Below, piece by piece: positions 11,060 through 24,485 of a stretch of DNA of 64,000 bases; positions within the stretch are counted from its first letter, which is position 1; each line of letters starts with the position of its first letter. Made by a program: the position numbers and the translations under genes. Below the pieces are notes generated by a model. The model saw nothing but the letters and a program-made list of their open reading frames with translations. It was not told the DNA's origin and made no database searches. Source of the DNA: Heterohyrax brucei (lineage: Eukaryota > Chordata > Mammalia > Hyracoidea > Procaviidae); assembly GCA_028571685.1 (NCBI GenBank), contig CM053140.1, positions 63,246,201 to 63,310,200 of the forward strand, in the 5' to 3' direction.

Positions 11060-11955
11060 CTTTTTCTTTTTTTATTATGATTAAGTGAGAATATACAGTC
11101 CCATATAAATTTACATACCCGCCAATGAGCAGCTCCCACTGCTCTCCCTGCTTGGTGACAGCATACTCCTCTTCTCCATTCTGTACATGTCATATTCTCC
11201 TAACAATCTCCTGTTCCCTCCTCTCCACCCTCTCCCCCGCATTCAGTAGGAGTTCAGCTGGATGACATCATATAGATGCATAGAACCATAAAGTGCACAT
11301 ATGATATGGTTGCTTTGTGTCACCAAATCCAATCCATTTCTAGCTGAAGAATTGACCTCCATTGTGATTTATGGACAGGGGCAGCATCAGGGCCAGGGTC
11401 CATGCTCCTAGGGAAACCCTGAGGCCCCTGGACCATTACTTGCAGTCTTTTAGTGGAGATCTCAGGGTGCACCCATTTTGATTTTTGTGTTGCCAGTGAG
11501 ACTCAACTTTGTGAGACCCATCACGGCTATTACTGGTGGTGGCCAAGCACCATCTGGTTCTTCCAGTCGCATGTTGATGTAGTCACCCACTCACGTGGGT
11601 CTCTCTGTTGTCTGGGTTCTCTTTGCCCCATGTTGTTTTGGTCCTTGGAGATCGTCCGTTTGTGGTGAATTGGGACCATTTGGTGTACCTCAGGTGGCAG
11701 CTTGGCAGGTTTTAGACCCCAGATGCCACTCACCAATTTGGAGTGCAGAAGACTCTCTTAGCAAGACACTAGTTGTGCCAGTTGGCCTCGATTTCCCCTG
11801 AGAGCATGGTCCCTGGCCCCCCGTCCCAGCTACTCCATCCTTGGAATATTGGGTTAAGATGGGAGGAATAATCATGTTATGTTGAAGTCCAGTTAAAGTT
11901 GATCTTTCTAATGTGTGCTGTCACTGATTTCACCCAAACAAATTAGAAGTAGTTG
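11060..11955 (-). mobile_element. Young L1 3' UTR insertion, antisense
   Basis: Begins with T-rich sequence (TTTTCTTTTTTTATTATG), the reversed poly(A), followed by the same 3' UTR seen at 8399-9320 (GCATAGAACCATAAAGTGC, GGTGGTGGCCAAGCACC, GCAGCTTGGCAGGTTTTAGACCCC). It is 5'-truncated inside the UTR near 11955. Flanks TACTTTTTCTTT (about 11059) and TGCTTTTTCTTT (about 11955) look like an imperfect target duplication. Confidence 0.83.
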
Positions 11956-12047
11956 CTTTTTCTTTGACTTTATACCCTGTGACCATGTTGAATTTCCCTG
12001 TTAGTTTTGGTTTCTTTATTTTCTTTTTAAGATTTCTTAGAATTTTC

Positions 12048-12484
12048 TGTTATGTGATTATGAGTTGTCCTCAACAAAGATACATTAAAGTCCTAACTCC
12101 TTGTACCTGTGAATATGGCCTTATTCAGAGAGAGCATCTTCAGAGATATGATTTAGTCAAGTTAACATGAGGTCATGTTAGAGTAGGGTAGGTGGGCCCT
12201 GATCCAGTATAACTGGTATCCTTACAAGAAGAGGAAAAGGGATGCAGAGAGACACACAGGGAAGGATGCCATGTGATGACAAAGATGTGATAACAGACAG
12301 AAAGCGGAGTGATGCTTCTACAAGGCAAGGCACGATATCTTCCCCTAGAAGCTTCACAGAGAGCACAGCTCTCCTGACACCCTGAATTCAGACTTCTAGC
12401 CTCCACAACCAGGAGAGAATACATTTCTTGTAGGCCATCTAATTTTCGGTACTTTGTTACAGCAGCCTTAGGAAATTAGTATAG
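12048..12484 (+). repeat. 5' LTR, MLT1-like
   Basis: Family phrases are AAAGTCCTAACTCCTTGTACC, AATATGGCCTTATTCAGAG, GGTGGGCCCTGATCCAGTATAAC, TTCAGACTTCTAGCCTCCAC and GTACTTTGTTACAGCAGCC, ending TTAGTATA. The paired copy at 15692-16283 confirms that it is an LTR. Confidence 0.85.
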
Positions 12485-12574
12485 ATTTTGGCACCAGGAA
12501 ATGGGATATTGTAACAAATACCTAGAAAAGTGCTAGTGGCTTTGAAATTGGGTAATGGCTAGATGCTTGAAGAA

Positions 12575-14446
12575 TTTTTACTTTCTTTTTTGATTTTTAT
12601 AAACTGTTTTATTGTGCTTTAAGTGAAAGGTTACAATCCAGGTTAGTTTATCACACAACGCTTACACACACAGTCAGTGGGATCATCAGGTCAGGTCTTT
12701 TTAATAAGGTTCAGATTTAGCACCCCATTTTTATCCTCCTTCATTAGGGACTCTCCCTGTCAGGGAAGTTACCAGTGGTAGCTGAGCACCATCTAGTTCT
12801 TCTGGTCTCTTGCTGATGTAGTCTCTGGATTATGTGGTGCTTTCTGTTTCTTGAGTTTGTATTTTCCTTATGTCTTTGATGTCCTTCGTTCTCCTCTGCT
12901 CCAGGTAAGTTGGGACAAGTTGATGCTTCTTAGCTGACCACTTGCTGGCTTTTAAGACCCCAGATGCCACTGAACCAAAGTGTGATGCAGAATTTTTTTT
13001 AAAAAAACTTTTATAATGCCAGTTGACCAAGATGGCCCCTGAAACCATGGTTCCCAGACCACCTACCCCCTTTTACTCTTCCTTTGAAGTGTTGGGTTAT
13101 ATTCAGAAAACTTCTTAGCTCCGGGTTTAATTTAGTTGTGCTGACTTCTCCTTTACTGCATATTGTCTCTCCCTTCACCTAACTTAATTCTTACCTACTA
13201 TCTAATGATGCCCTTCTCCCCTCCCCCTTGTATCCATCAAAGACTGTTTTCATCTATGTTTAAACTGTTTCTTGAGTCCTTATAATAGTGGTCTCATACA
13301 GTATTTGTCCTTTTGCAGCTGACCAATTCACTTGCCATAATGCCTTGCCTTGCAGATTCTTCCATGTTATGAGGTGTTTCCATAATTCATCATTGTTTTT
13401 TAGCATTGCATAGTATTCCGCTATGTAAATATACCATAGTTTGTTTATCCATTCATCCACTGATGGACACATAGGTTGATTCCATGGTTTTGCTGTTGTG
13501 GACGGTGCTATAGTAAACATTGGTGTGCATGTATCTGTTTGTATGATATCCTGATTTCTCTAGGATATATTCCGGGAAGTGAGATTTCTGGATCATATGG
13601 GATTACCATTTTACATTCCCATGAGCAGTGTGTAAGTGTTCCAGTCTCTCCACAGCCTCTCTAGCATTTATTTTCCGTTTTTTGGATTAATGCCAACCTT
13701 GTTGGAGTGAGACAGTGTCTTAATTGTAGTTTGATTTGGATTTCTCTAATGCATGATCATGAGTATTTCCTCATACATCTATTAGCAGCCTGGATATCTT
13801 ATTTGGTGAAGTGCCTCTTCATATCCTTTGCCCATTTTTAAATTGGGTTGTTTGTCTTTCTGTTGTTGAGGTTTTACAGTATCTTGTAGATTTTGGAGAT
13901 TATGTGCTGATTGTATTTGTCATACCCCAAAATATTTTCCCAGTCTGTAAGTTGTCTTTTTACTCCTTTTGTGAAATCTTTGGATGAGCTTAAGTTTTTT
14001 ATTTTACGAGGTCCCAGTTATCTATTTCCTCTTCCTAATGTTTTGTATTCTGTTCTGCCATTTATTATGGCTTCCAGTGTTCCCCCTATTTTTTCTTCCA
14101 TAGTCTTGATTATTTTAGATTTTATATTTAATCCATTTTGAGTTAGTTTTTGTGCATGGTATGAGATACGGTCTTCTTTCATCTTTTTGCAGGTGGATAT
14201 CCAGTTATGCCAATACCAGTTATTAAAGATACTGTCTTTTCCTGTTAATGGACTTTGGGCCTTTGTCAAACATCAGCTGCTCGTGGGTGATTTTAAATTC
14301 TGTTCCATTGGTCTAAGTATCTGTTGTTGTACTAATACCAGGATGTTTTGACCGCCCATGGCAGTGTAATAGGGTCAAAATCAAGTAGTGTGAGCCCTCG
14401 CATTTTGTTCTTCTTAAGTAATGCTCTGCTTATCCAGGGAGGCTAG
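12575..14446 (-). mobile_element. L1 (3' UTR and ORF2 end), antisense, inside the MaLR provirus
   Basis: GAAGAATTT occurs on both sides (about 12569 and 14446) as a target duplication. From left to right are a T-rich tail, an L1 3' UTR of a different subfamily (GTGCTTTAAGTGAAAGGTTAC, TTTTAAGACCCCAGATGCC), and the C-terminal half of ORF2, broken by stops (13260-13520 conceptual APSTTAKPWNQPMCPSVDEW; 14018-14269 conceptual DSIFNNWYWHNW). It is 5'-truncated at about 14440. Confidence 0.85.
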
Positions 14447-15691
14447 AAGAATTTCAAAGCACATGCTGTAAAAAGCCTAGATTGCTTTGAAGAGACCACT
14501 GTGGAAGTGTGAACCTTAAAGGCTGTTTGGGTGAAGGCTCAGAAAGAAGAGAGGAGAACTATAGAGAAAGGGTCTGTCATCAGACCCTTAGAGAATACTT
14601 ATATCGTCATGAACAGAATGCTACTATAAATGTGTCCATTAAAGGTGCTTCTGGTGTGTATGAAATGAGGACCATGTTATTAGATACTGGAGAAAAGGCA
14701 ATCTTTGTGACAGAGGAATTGACGGAATTGACTGAATTAAGTTCTCTTGTTTTGTGGGAAATAGACCTTGTAAGTGATGAACTTGGATATTTAGCTGTGG
14801 AGATTTCCAAGCAAAGTGTTGAAGATACGGTCACATTTCTGTGTGCTGCTTATAATAAAATATGAAAGGAAAGAGATTAATTGAGCAAGGAACTGCTACG
14901 CAAAAGATTTAGAAAATTCTCAGCCTGCCTACATTGCAGAAAAAAATAGGAAAGCGTGCTCTGGAGAAAACAGCAAGTGTGTGGTTGGTCAACCATTTGC
15001 TAAAAAGATTAGGCATTTGACTTATGGAACCAATCAACCATCTCAGAAATGCTGCCGGCTTGGAATGCAAAGAGCACACACAGGAAAAAATGAAACACTC
15101 TACAGGAAGGAAATAGATGGCTAGAGCTACACAGCTGTGGTTATGTGTTCTTTGTCAAGAAAATGGAAGAATGATATTAAGTGTGGCTTAGAGGCCAACA
15201 GGGCTGACACTGTCACCACAGCGCCAGAAGGTGAGGGCCTGAGGGGCAGGGCAGCCATTTCAGCAGGCCCTGAAGATGTGGAGCCGCCAAGGATTATTTC
15301 AAGCCTTGGAATCTAATAGAATTTTCTCTTCTTTTTGGAACCCATAACTCCTTTTTTCCTTCCATTTTCTCACTTTTGGAATGGAAATGTCTATCCTATG
15401 CCGAGTCCCATTATATTTGGGAAGCAGGTAACTTGCTTTCTAGATTTCACAGATCCACAAGGAGGGAGGAATTTTGTCCTAGGATGAACATTACCAGAAT
15501 CTCAAACATACCTGATACAGATTTAGAAGATGTAGGATACTTTTTAGTTAACCACTGCATCTAGATGAAGTTTTAAACTTAGAGTTGATTATTGGAAGGG
15601 CTAAGAGTTTTAGGGATGCTGGAGTGGAGTGAATGTGTTTTGTACTTGCGAAGAACATGAGCTCTGATGATAGTGAGGGCAAAGGAAGGAC
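14447..15691 (+). other. MaLR internal region, 3' portion
   Basis: Continuation of MaLR internal DNA after the L1. It contains the recognisable AAAGCCTAGATTGC and GGCTCAGAAAGAAG(A)GAGGAG phrases and an open stretch (14509-14865) with no stop for 118 codons. No reverse transcriptase or other recognisable catalytic motif was seen. Confidence 0.7.
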
Positions 15692-16283
15692 TGTTGTGCA
15701 TTGAATTGTTTCCCAAAAAGATAACATTTAAATCCTAACCTCTGGTTCCTATGAAGAAACCCTGGTGACATAGTGGTTAAGTGCTATGCCTGCTAACAAA
15801 AGGTGGATAGTTCAGTTCCTCCAGGTGCTCCTTGGAAACTCTATGGGACAGTTCTGCTGTCTTCTATAGGATCACTGTGAGTCAAAATTTACTTGATGGC
15901 AGTAGGTTCGGGTTCAGTTCCTATGAATGTGACCTTATTTAAAAATAGCATCTTTGTAGATATAACTAGTTAAGTTACCAGGAAGTATACCCTACTCCAG
16001 TATGACTGGTGTCTTTATGGGAAGTGATACATAGGGAAGAATACCGTATGATGATGGAGGCAAGGATTGACGTGATGTATCTGTAAGTCAGAGAATGTAT
16101 CAGGATTCCAGATGCTGGAAGAGACAAGAAAGGATTCTTCTCTAGAGGTTTTGGAGTAGGCATGGCCTTGTTGACACTCTGAATTCAGACATCTAGCTTC
16201 CAGAAGTGTGAAAATAAATTTGTGTTGTTTTAAGGCACCTCGTTTGTAGTACTCTGTTATGGCAGCCCTAGGAAACTAATACA
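15692..16283 (+). repeat. 3' LTR, MLT1-like, carrying an AfroSINE
   Basis: Begins TGTTGTGCATTGAATTG and ends GGCAGCCCTAGGAAACTAAT. Partner of the LTR at 12048. An AfroSINE is inserted at 15756-15916. Sequence after the SINE (GAATGTGACCTTATTTAAAA) follows directly from the LTR before it. Confidence 0.87.
15756..15916 (+). repeat. AfroSINE in LTR, perfect 11-bp TSD
   Basis: Head AGAAACCCTGGTGAC, GCTAACAAAAGG, CTCCTTGGAAACTCTATGGG, then the TCACTGTGAGTC block and GCAGTAGGTTCGGG tail. Flanked by GTTCCTATGAA at 15745-15755 and 15917-15927. Confidence 0.93.
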
Positions 16284-17863
16284 GATGATACTATTATCTG
16301 CAAATAAAGACAGTGTATTTCTTTGTTTCCAGTCCATAAACCTTTTATTTCTTGCTAATTGCACTGCCCAGGATCTCTGGTACATTGAGTATGATGTTAA
16401 CTGTAGGCTTGTCACAGATGTCCTTTATAAGGTTGAAAAGTTGCCTTTTATTTGTAGTTTGGTGAGAGTTTTCATCATGGATGAGTGGTAAAATTTGTCA
16501 AATGCATTTTCTGCAATTACTTAGATTACTGTGTTTCTCCTTTATTCAGTTTCCATTCCTAGAATAAAACTGTTTGGTCTTAATGTGTTATGCTTTATTC
16601 AGTTTGCTGATATCTTGTAGACTTTTGCATCTTGTTCATGAAGAATATCGGTCTGTAGTTTTCTTGTGATGTCTTCTCTGGTTTAAGTATTTTGATAATG
16701 CTGACTTCATAAAATGAGTTGGAAAATGTTTTCTTAGTTCGTGTAAGATTGGTATTATTCCTTAAATGTTTCATACAATTCACTGATGAAGCCATCTGGA
16801 CCTGGAGTTTCTTTTTGGCACAATTTTAAATTGGAGATGTTATGATACAAGGCTTTCAGATTTTCTGCATCTTCTTAAGTCCATTTTGGCAATTTGTGTC
16901 TGTCTAGGAATTTGTCTATTTCATCTAAGTTGATGACTGTATTGGCACCAAATTGGTGATAATATTCTTCTTCTTCTTCTTTTTAACTATTGTAGGATCT
17001 GTAGTGGTATTTACTGTTTCATTCCCACTATTGTTAATTTGTGTCTTGAACAGTCTAACTAGAAGTTGTGTCAATTTTATTGATTTCCTGCCCTCCAAGT
17101 AAGTTTTTAGTTTTATTCATTTTCTGTATTGTTTTTTATTATCATAGTTTGTATTTCACTGATTTCTTCACCTATGATTATTTCCTTTCACTTACTTTGG
17201 GTTTAACTTAGCTGTCATTTTTCTAGCTTTTTAATATAGAAACTTACAGATCATTTATCTGAGATGTTTGTGTTTTCTATAAGCATTTAAAGCTACAGAT
17301 TTCTCTTAACAGCAAGCTTGTCTGTATCCTCACAAATTTTAATAGGTTGTGGGTTTCATTTTGTTTTTTATTTGGTTCACAGTAATTTGTGATTTCTGAT
17401 TTCCCATATAATTTCTTCTTAGAGCTATGAGTTATTTAGAAATGTGTTGATTAACTTCCAAGTATTTGAGACTTGAGATGTATTCATACTATTGATTTCT
17501 AGCTTGTTACGGTCAGGGATATACTCTGTGTGATTTCAGTTCTCTTAAATGCACTGAGATTTACTTTATGGCAAGCATGTAGTTTATCTTAGTGAATGTT
17601 CCAAAGGCACTTGAAAAGAGGGTATAGTCTAATGTTGAGTGTTCTATAAATGTCAGTAAAATTTTGTTAGCTGATGGTGGTGTTCAATTCTTGTATTCTT
17701 ATTAAAAGAGGCATTTTTATATTGCCACCTGTAATTGTAGATTTCCTATTTTTCTTTAGTCCTGTCAGTTTTTGCCTCATGTATTTGGAAACTCTACTAC
17801 TGGATGCTATAAATTTAAGGACTATTACAGCCTCTTGATAAATTGACCTCATTATCATCATAA
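16284..17863 (-). mobile_element. Old antisense L1 ORF2, continuation
   Basis: Reverse-strand L1 ORF2 phrases (ATCTGCAAATAAAGACAG, GATATCGG/TCTGTAG-like, TTGATTTCCTGCC, CTAGCTTGTTACGGTCAGGG), with many stops. It follows seamlessly from 12047 once the MaLR provirus is removed. Confidence 0.8.
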
Positions 17864-18028
17864 GAAACCCTGGTGGCATAGTGATTAAGTGCTGTGGCTG
17901 CTAACCAAAGGTCAGTAGTTCAAATATGCTGGGCACTCCTTGGAAATGCTATGGGACAGTTCTGATCTGACCTTTAGGGTCGCTGTGAGTCAGAATCAAT
18001 TGGATAGCAATGGGTTTGGTTTTGGGTA
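17864..18028 (+). repeat. AfroSINE, sense, full length
   Basis: Near-complete copy: GAAACCCTGGTGGCATAGTG at its head, GCTGCTAACCAAAGGTCAG, GGTCGCTGTGAGTCAG and the ATGGGTTTGGTTTTGGG tail. It is one of the best-preserved copies in the window. Confidence 0.94.
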
Positions 18029-18576
18029 TATGTGGCCCTTTTGAGAAAAAATATCTTGTAATATTTACTCACATGTTTACCATTTTCAGTGCTCTTCATT
18101 CTTTTCCTCTTTTTTTAATTTTTTTTTTGTGAGTTAATAACAGTTTACAGTCTGTATCATGTTGCCATATAGCATCCAGAACTTTCACCTCTATTCTATT
18201 CAATTCTAGCTGTCCCCCTCCCAACCCATATGACAACATGCTTCACCTTTTGTTCAGAACTTCCTATGACCTTTTGATACAAGTCTGGCCTTCCTCACCC
18301 ATCAACTTGGTTCCAGCAAAGTGTCCCTCAGACAACCCCATGTACATTTTTACGTGTTTATTCACCCCAGTATCACACTGTGTTTTGTATGGTCAGCCTC
18401 AGTCTGGTGAGCTGGCTGCAGTGCTGGATGCAGTTTGGGGTTGAGGAGTCTGGGGGCCATGCTCCCAGGGGCCCTTTGCTCAGAAGGACCATCACGTGTG
18501 TTCTTTTGGTAGAGTTCTAGCTCTGCCCTCTACTCCATCACCTGCTGTGTCCAGAGCTCTGTTCTGTGTACCCCAT

Positions 18577-19102
18577 TGTCATGGATTGAGTTCTGTCCCC
18601 CCAGAAATAAGTGAATAAGTGTAGTCATGTGGCTGGGCCACGATTCCCTGTATTTTGTGACTGTCCTCCATTTTGTGGTTTTCCTATGCTATATGTTAAA
18701 GATTAGGGTGGGGCTGTAAATCCCTTCATAGGATCATCTCCCTGCTCCACTGTAAAGGGAGTTCCCCTGGAGTATGGCTTGCCCCACCCTTAATCCTTTC
18801 ATCCTGCAAGAGATAAAAGGAAAGGGAAGTGGGCTGAGAATTGGGTACCTCATACCGTCAAGAAAGCAGCACCGGGAGAAGAGCTCATCCTTCAGACCTG
18901 AGGTTCCTGTGCCAAAATGCTCCCTGGACATGATGCAATACCAGACTTTCCTCCAGAGCTGACAAGGGGAAAGCCTTCCCCTGGAGCGGACACCCTGAAT
19001 ATGGACTTGTAGCCTACCGGACTGTGTAAGAATAAACCTTCCTTTATTAAAGCCATCCACTCTGTGGTATTTCTGTTAGAGCAGCCCTGGCTGACTAAAA
19101 CA
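18577..19102 (+). mobile_element. Solo MaLR-like LTR in L1 3' UTR
   Basis: A 526-bp LTR, TGTCATGGATTGAG to GGCTGACTAAAACA, flanked by CCCAT at 18572-18576 and 19103-19107, a perfect 5-bp duplication. It contains an AATAAA (19032 region) before its end. Same family as the LTRs at 6632 and 39578 but in the opposite orientation. No second LTR or internal DNA is present, so it arose by LTR-LTR recombination. Confidence 0.9.
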
Positions 19103-22100
19103 CCCATCCAGGCTGTCATTGGTGGTGGACAGGCACCATCTAATTCTTCTGGTCCCGTGCTTAAGCAGGCTCTGGCTCTTATTGCCCCTTCCGTCTGGTG
19201 GGCTCATATTTTTCTCCTGTCCTTGATGTCCGCCATTTGCCCTAGGTCTAGGTGGATTGGGGCCATTTGGTGCTACTTGGGTGGTAGCTTGCTAGCTTTT
19301 AAGACCCCTGTCGCCAGTTACCCAGGTGGTATGTGGAGCAATATCTTGAGACAGGGAAAGAGAAAAACCTTGGGAATCCTACTTAGTCTGGATGTCCCCT
19401 GAAAGTGTGACCCCCTGATCCCAGACCCCATTTCTCTATTCTTCCAAAGAGGTGGTCCACATTAAGGGTGCAGTTTGGTTTTGAAGTTTAGTAGTTGTGG
19501 GTACCCAACTTCTAGTCCATGCTGTCACATCCTGTACCCATCCCTAATCCTAACTGCTATCTAATTTGTAAAACATCCCTCTCCCTCCCTGCCCCCCTAC
19601 CCCGTAACCATCAAATACTGATTTCTACTGTGCTTAAGTGATTAGTTGCGGCCTTATAGCAATGGTCTCATACAAAATTTGTCCTTTTGTATCTGGCTAA
19701 TTTCGTTCAGTGTAATTTCTTCTAGATGGTCCCATGTTGATAGGTATTTCTCTAAGCCATCATCATTTCTTAATAATTGTATAGTATGAATATACCAAGG
19801 TTTGTTTAACCATTCTTCTGTTGATGGGCATCTAGGTTGTTTCCAACTTTTTGCTATTGTGGAGAGAGCTGCACTAAACATTGGTATGCAAGTGTTTGTT
19901 TAAGTGATATTCATTATTTCTTTGGGATATATTCCAAGGAATGGAATTGTTGGGTCACGTGGTACTTCTATGTCTTGTTTTTTAAGAAAGCTCCAAATCC
20001 ATTTCCATGGTGGTTGAACTATTTTACAGTCCTACCAACTGTGTAGGAAAGTTCCAATCTCTCCACGACCTCTCCAGCATTTATTCTGTGTTTTTTGGAT
20101 TATTGCCATCTTTGTTGGTGTGAGGTGGTATCTCATTGTGGTTTTGATTTGGATTTTTCTGATGGCGAATGATCATGAATATTTCCTCATGTATCTGGCA
20201 ACCTGTATGTCTTCTTTGGTGATGTGCCTGTTCGTGTCATTTGCCTGTTTTTAAATTGGCTTGTTTGTCTTTTTCTTTTTGAGGTTTTGCTGTATCTTGT
20301 AAATTAGAGAGATTAGGCAGTGTAATGGGAAGTGTAATGGGAAGTCGGAAGTGTAATGGGCAAATATTTGTTTCTACTCTGTAGGTAGTCTTTTTACTCT
20401 TGATGAAGACTTTGGATGAACATAAGTATTTAATTTTTAAGAGTTTCCAATTATCTGTTTTCTTTTGTGATGATATTGAAGGTTGTTGGTGGTTTCTGGT
20501 AAACTGTTGATGTCATGGATTAGCACTTCTATCATCTTCCCAGTTTTTCCTTACAAGAATTTTGTTGTTTTAGCTTTTATATTTAGGTCTTTGATCCATT
20601 TTGAATTATTTTTTGTGCATAGTGTGAGTTAAGGGTCTTGTTTCATTTTTTTGCAGGTGGATATCCAATTATGCCAACAGACTGTCTTTACCCTAATTCA
20701 CTGTCTTTGGGCCTTTGTCAGATGTCAGCTGTTCATAAATGGATGAAGTTATATTTGGATTTTCAATTCTGTTCCGTTGGTCTGTGTGTCTGTCTTTGTG
20801 CCAGTATGAGGCTTTTTTGACCATTGTGGCAGTGTTGTAGGTTTTAAGGTCAGGAAGGGTGAGGTCTCCCACTTTGTTCCTCTTTTTTAGTAAAAATTTA
20901 CTTATCCGTGGGTTCCTTCCTCTTTATAAGAAGTTGGTGATTTATTTCTCGGTCTTGTTAAAAAATGTCACTGGAAGATGAATTGGGATTGCATTGTATG
21001 CATAGATTGGGTAGTATAGACATTTTCACAATGTTAAGTATTCCTATCCAGGAGCAAGGTTGATTTCTCCACTTTTGTAAGTCCTTTTTCATTTCTTGCA
21101 GTAGGGACTTGTACTGTTCTTTGTATAGGTCTTTTACATCTCTGGTGAGATTTATCCCAGGTATTTTATTGTCTTGGGGGCTATAGTAAATGGTAATGAT
21201 CTGGTGGTTTCCTCTTTGGTTGTTTCTTTGTTGGTGTATAGGAATCCCACTGATACATGTTTGTTTATCTTGTATCCTGGTGCTTGGCTGAAGTCTTCTA
21301 TTGGGCCCAGTAGTTTTTTGTGGCTTCTTTAGGGTTTTCTATGTATAAAATCATGTCATCCACAGATAGCGGGACTTTGACTTCTTTGCCAATTTGGAGG
21401 CCCCTTATTTCTTTATCATGTCTGATTGCTCTGGCTGGGACCTCCAGAACGGTGGGCATCCTTGTCTAGTGTCTGTTCTTAAAGGGAATGTTTTGAACTT
21501 CTCTCCATTAAGTATTATGTTAGCTGTTCGTTTAGTGTAGATGGTCTATAAGTTGAGGAATTTTCCTTCTATTTTGCTGAGAGTTTTTAATGTAAATGGG
21601 TGTTGGACTTTATCAAATGCTTTTTCTGTGTCGATTGATAGAATCAGGTGGTTCTTGTATTTTATTTTATGTGGTTGATTACATTAATTATTTTCCTTAT
21701 GTTAAATCGTTCCTGCATCCCTGGTATGAATACTACTTGGTTGTGATGAACTATTTTTTTGATGTGTTGTTGAATTCTGTTAGGCAGGATTTTAAATATT
21801 AAGGATTTTTGCATCTAAGTTCATGAGAGATATTGCTCTCTAATTTTCTTTTTTTGTTACTAGCTATATAGAATGAATTTGGGAGTATTCCATCATTTTC
21901 TAGACTCTGGAATACCTTTAGAAGTAGTGGTGTTAACTCTTCTCTGAACGTTTGATAAAATTCTGCAGTGAAGTCATCTGCACCAGGGCTTTTATTGGGT
22001 GGAAGTTTTTTAATTACCTTTTCAATTTCTTCTTTTGTAACGGGTTTGTGTAGTTGTTCTAACTGATAATACTAGTTTAGTTAGGTGGTATTTTTCCAGA

Positions 22101-24485
22101 AAATTAACCATTTCCTCTAGGTTTTCAAGTTCCTTATTAGAGTATAATTTTTCATAGTATCCTTGTATGATTCTTTTAATTTCAGCAGTGTCCACTTTGA
22201 TATTGCGCATCTCATTTCAAATTTGGATTATTTGTTTCTTCTCCTATTTATCTTTTGTCAGTTTGGCCAATGGCTTCTCAATTTTGTTGACCTTTTCAGA
22301 AAACCAGCTTTTGGACTTGTCTGCTCTTTCAGTCATTTTTGTATTTTCTATTTCATTTATTTCTGCTCTAATTTTAATAATTTGCTTTCTTCTGGAGCCT
22401 GCTGGGTCCTTTTGCTGAGAACTTCCTAGTTGTTCAAGTTAGTGAGTTAATTCTTTGATTTGTGCCTTTTCTTCTTTTTGGATGTCTGCATTTATTGAGG
22501 TGAATTGACTCTTGAGCACTGCTTTTGTTGTGTCCCGTTGATTTTGGTAGGGTGTGTCTTCATTCTCATTTGATTCTATAAAATTCTTTATTGCATCCTT
22601 GATTTCTTCTTTTACCCAGTAGTTCTTGAGTAAAATGTTATTCAGTCTCCATGTTTTTATTTAATTTGCATCTTTTTTCTGTTACTGATTTCTAGTTTTA
22701 TGGCTTTGTGTTCTGAGAAGAAGCTTTGTATTATTTCAGTATTTTGAATTTTGTTGAGTATTCTAGTCAGTTCTGGAGAATGTTCCATGAGTATTGGAAA
22801 AGAAAGTGTGCTTGGCTTCAGTTGGATGAAATGTTCTCAATATGTCTGTAAGGTCAAGTTTGTTGATTGTTGCATTTATATCCTGTGTGTATACTGAGCT
22901 TTTTTTAGGATGCTCTGTCCTTTACTGAGAGTGGTGTGTTGAAGTCTCCTGTTGCCATTGTGGAGCTGTCTGTTTCTGTTTTCAGTGCAAATATTGTTTG
23001 TTTATGTATTTTGGAGCCTTGTCATTGGGTGCATAGACATTTAGTGTCGTTATGTCCTCCTGTGGAATTGAGCCTTTAACATTAGATAGTGACCCTCTTT
23101 ATCTCATATGGTGGATTTATTTTAAAGTCTGTTTTGTCAGAGATTAGTATTGCCACTCCTGCTGTTTTTAGAATGCTATTAGCCTGATTTATTTCTTTTC
23201 AACCTTTGAGTTGTAGTTTATTTACGTCTTTTGAGTCTAAGGTGTGTCTCCTGTAAGCAGCATATAGATGGGTCATGTTTTTTTATCCAATCTGCTACTC
23301 TCTTTCTCTGAATTGATACATCTAGTCCATTTACATTTGGTGAGATTATTGATAAATATGATGTTAGCATTTCATTTTGGTGCCTTTTTTGGGGTGTTGT
23401 GTACAGTTCCTCTGTTGCATTCTGTTTTTTGTGTGGAGTCTTTTTACATATTTATTTTTTTTTAGTGGCTTTCAGTGTTTGTTTTTTCAAAACTGTAATT
23501 TTGTATATCACTTTTTGATGTGTAGAATTACAAGTTTCTTTTGCAGTTACTCCCTTAGTCCCTTTTATTAATCTAGAAGTAGTCCAAACTTCAGTGTCTG
23601 TGTATCTCCTTGTCTTCCTCCACATCTGGAAGGTCTGTGTGTACCTTCCTTTGACCCTCTTTTTCATATAATAAACTTGTCAATTATATCTTGAGATCTC
23701 TGAATTTCTATGTTTTATGATGTGGTTTTGGTTGTTTTGGGATTTCCTTTCCTGATGTTACTTAGACCCTCTGTGAAGTGCTGGATGTTTAAGTATATAT
23801 CTAACGCCATTGATTTTCTAATTTAAGAACTTCCTTTAATATTTCTTGTAATTTTGGTTTGGTTCTTACAAATTCTGTAAATGTCTCTTGATCCGTGAAA
23901 GTCTTTATTTCACCTTCACATTTGAGAAACATTTTTTTTCTTTCAGGGCTTTGTATATGTTATCCTACTGTCTTCTGGGCAGCACAGTTTCCACTGAGTA
24001 GTCTGAGCTTAATCTTAATAATTTTCCTTTATAGGTTATCTTTTGCTTATTTCTGGCTGCCCTCAGCAGTTCCCTTGTCTCTAGTTTTATTGAGCTTCAT
24101 TATGATATGCCTTGGCATATTTCTTTTGGGATCTGTCTTGGATGTGGTTCAGTGAGCATCCTGAATGGAGATCTTCTCATCTTTGATGACATCAGGGAAG
24201 TTTTTTGTCAGCAAATCTTCAACTGTTCACTCTGTATTTTTACCTACCTTTTTCTGGTACTCTGATCACACAGACATTATTTTTCTTAATAGAATCCCAC
24301 ATCACCTTTAGGGATTCATCAATCTTATTGAGTCTTTTATCTGATTGTTCTTTGTGTATGCTGGTGTCATTTACTTTGTGTTCAAGCTCACTGATTCTGC
24401 CTTCCATGTTCTCAGTCCCACTCCTTTGACTTTCTATTAAGTTATCCAGCTCATAGATTTTATTGTTAATCTGTGAAATTTCAGA

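Larger units (their letters stand above)
12048..16283 (+). mobile_element. ERVL-MaLR (MLT1-like) provirus, interrupted
   Basis: Two LTRs of one old family lie at 12048-12484 and 15692-16283 with MaLR internal sequence between them. Just inside the 5' LTR a primer-binding-like TTGGCACCAGGAAATGGG is present, then AACAAATACCTAGAAAAGTG and GGCTTTGAAATTGGGTAATGG, the usual MaLR internal start. That internal sequence breaks at about 12574 and resumes at 14447 (GAAGAATTTCAAAGCACATG), so the L1 between was inserted later. The open frame at 14509-14865 is internal MaLR sequence with no function assigned here. The element itself sits in an older antisense L1. Confidence 0.85.

Noticed and set aside
12569..12600. 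Poly(A)/T tracts as CRISPR-like or regulatory repeats
   Set aside because: They are tails of retroposons; no evenly spaced repeats exist anywhere in the window.
14509..14865. 118-codon open frame as a possible host gene
   Set aside because: It sits between paired LTRs within recognisable MaLR internal DNA; it is better read as retroelement remnant.
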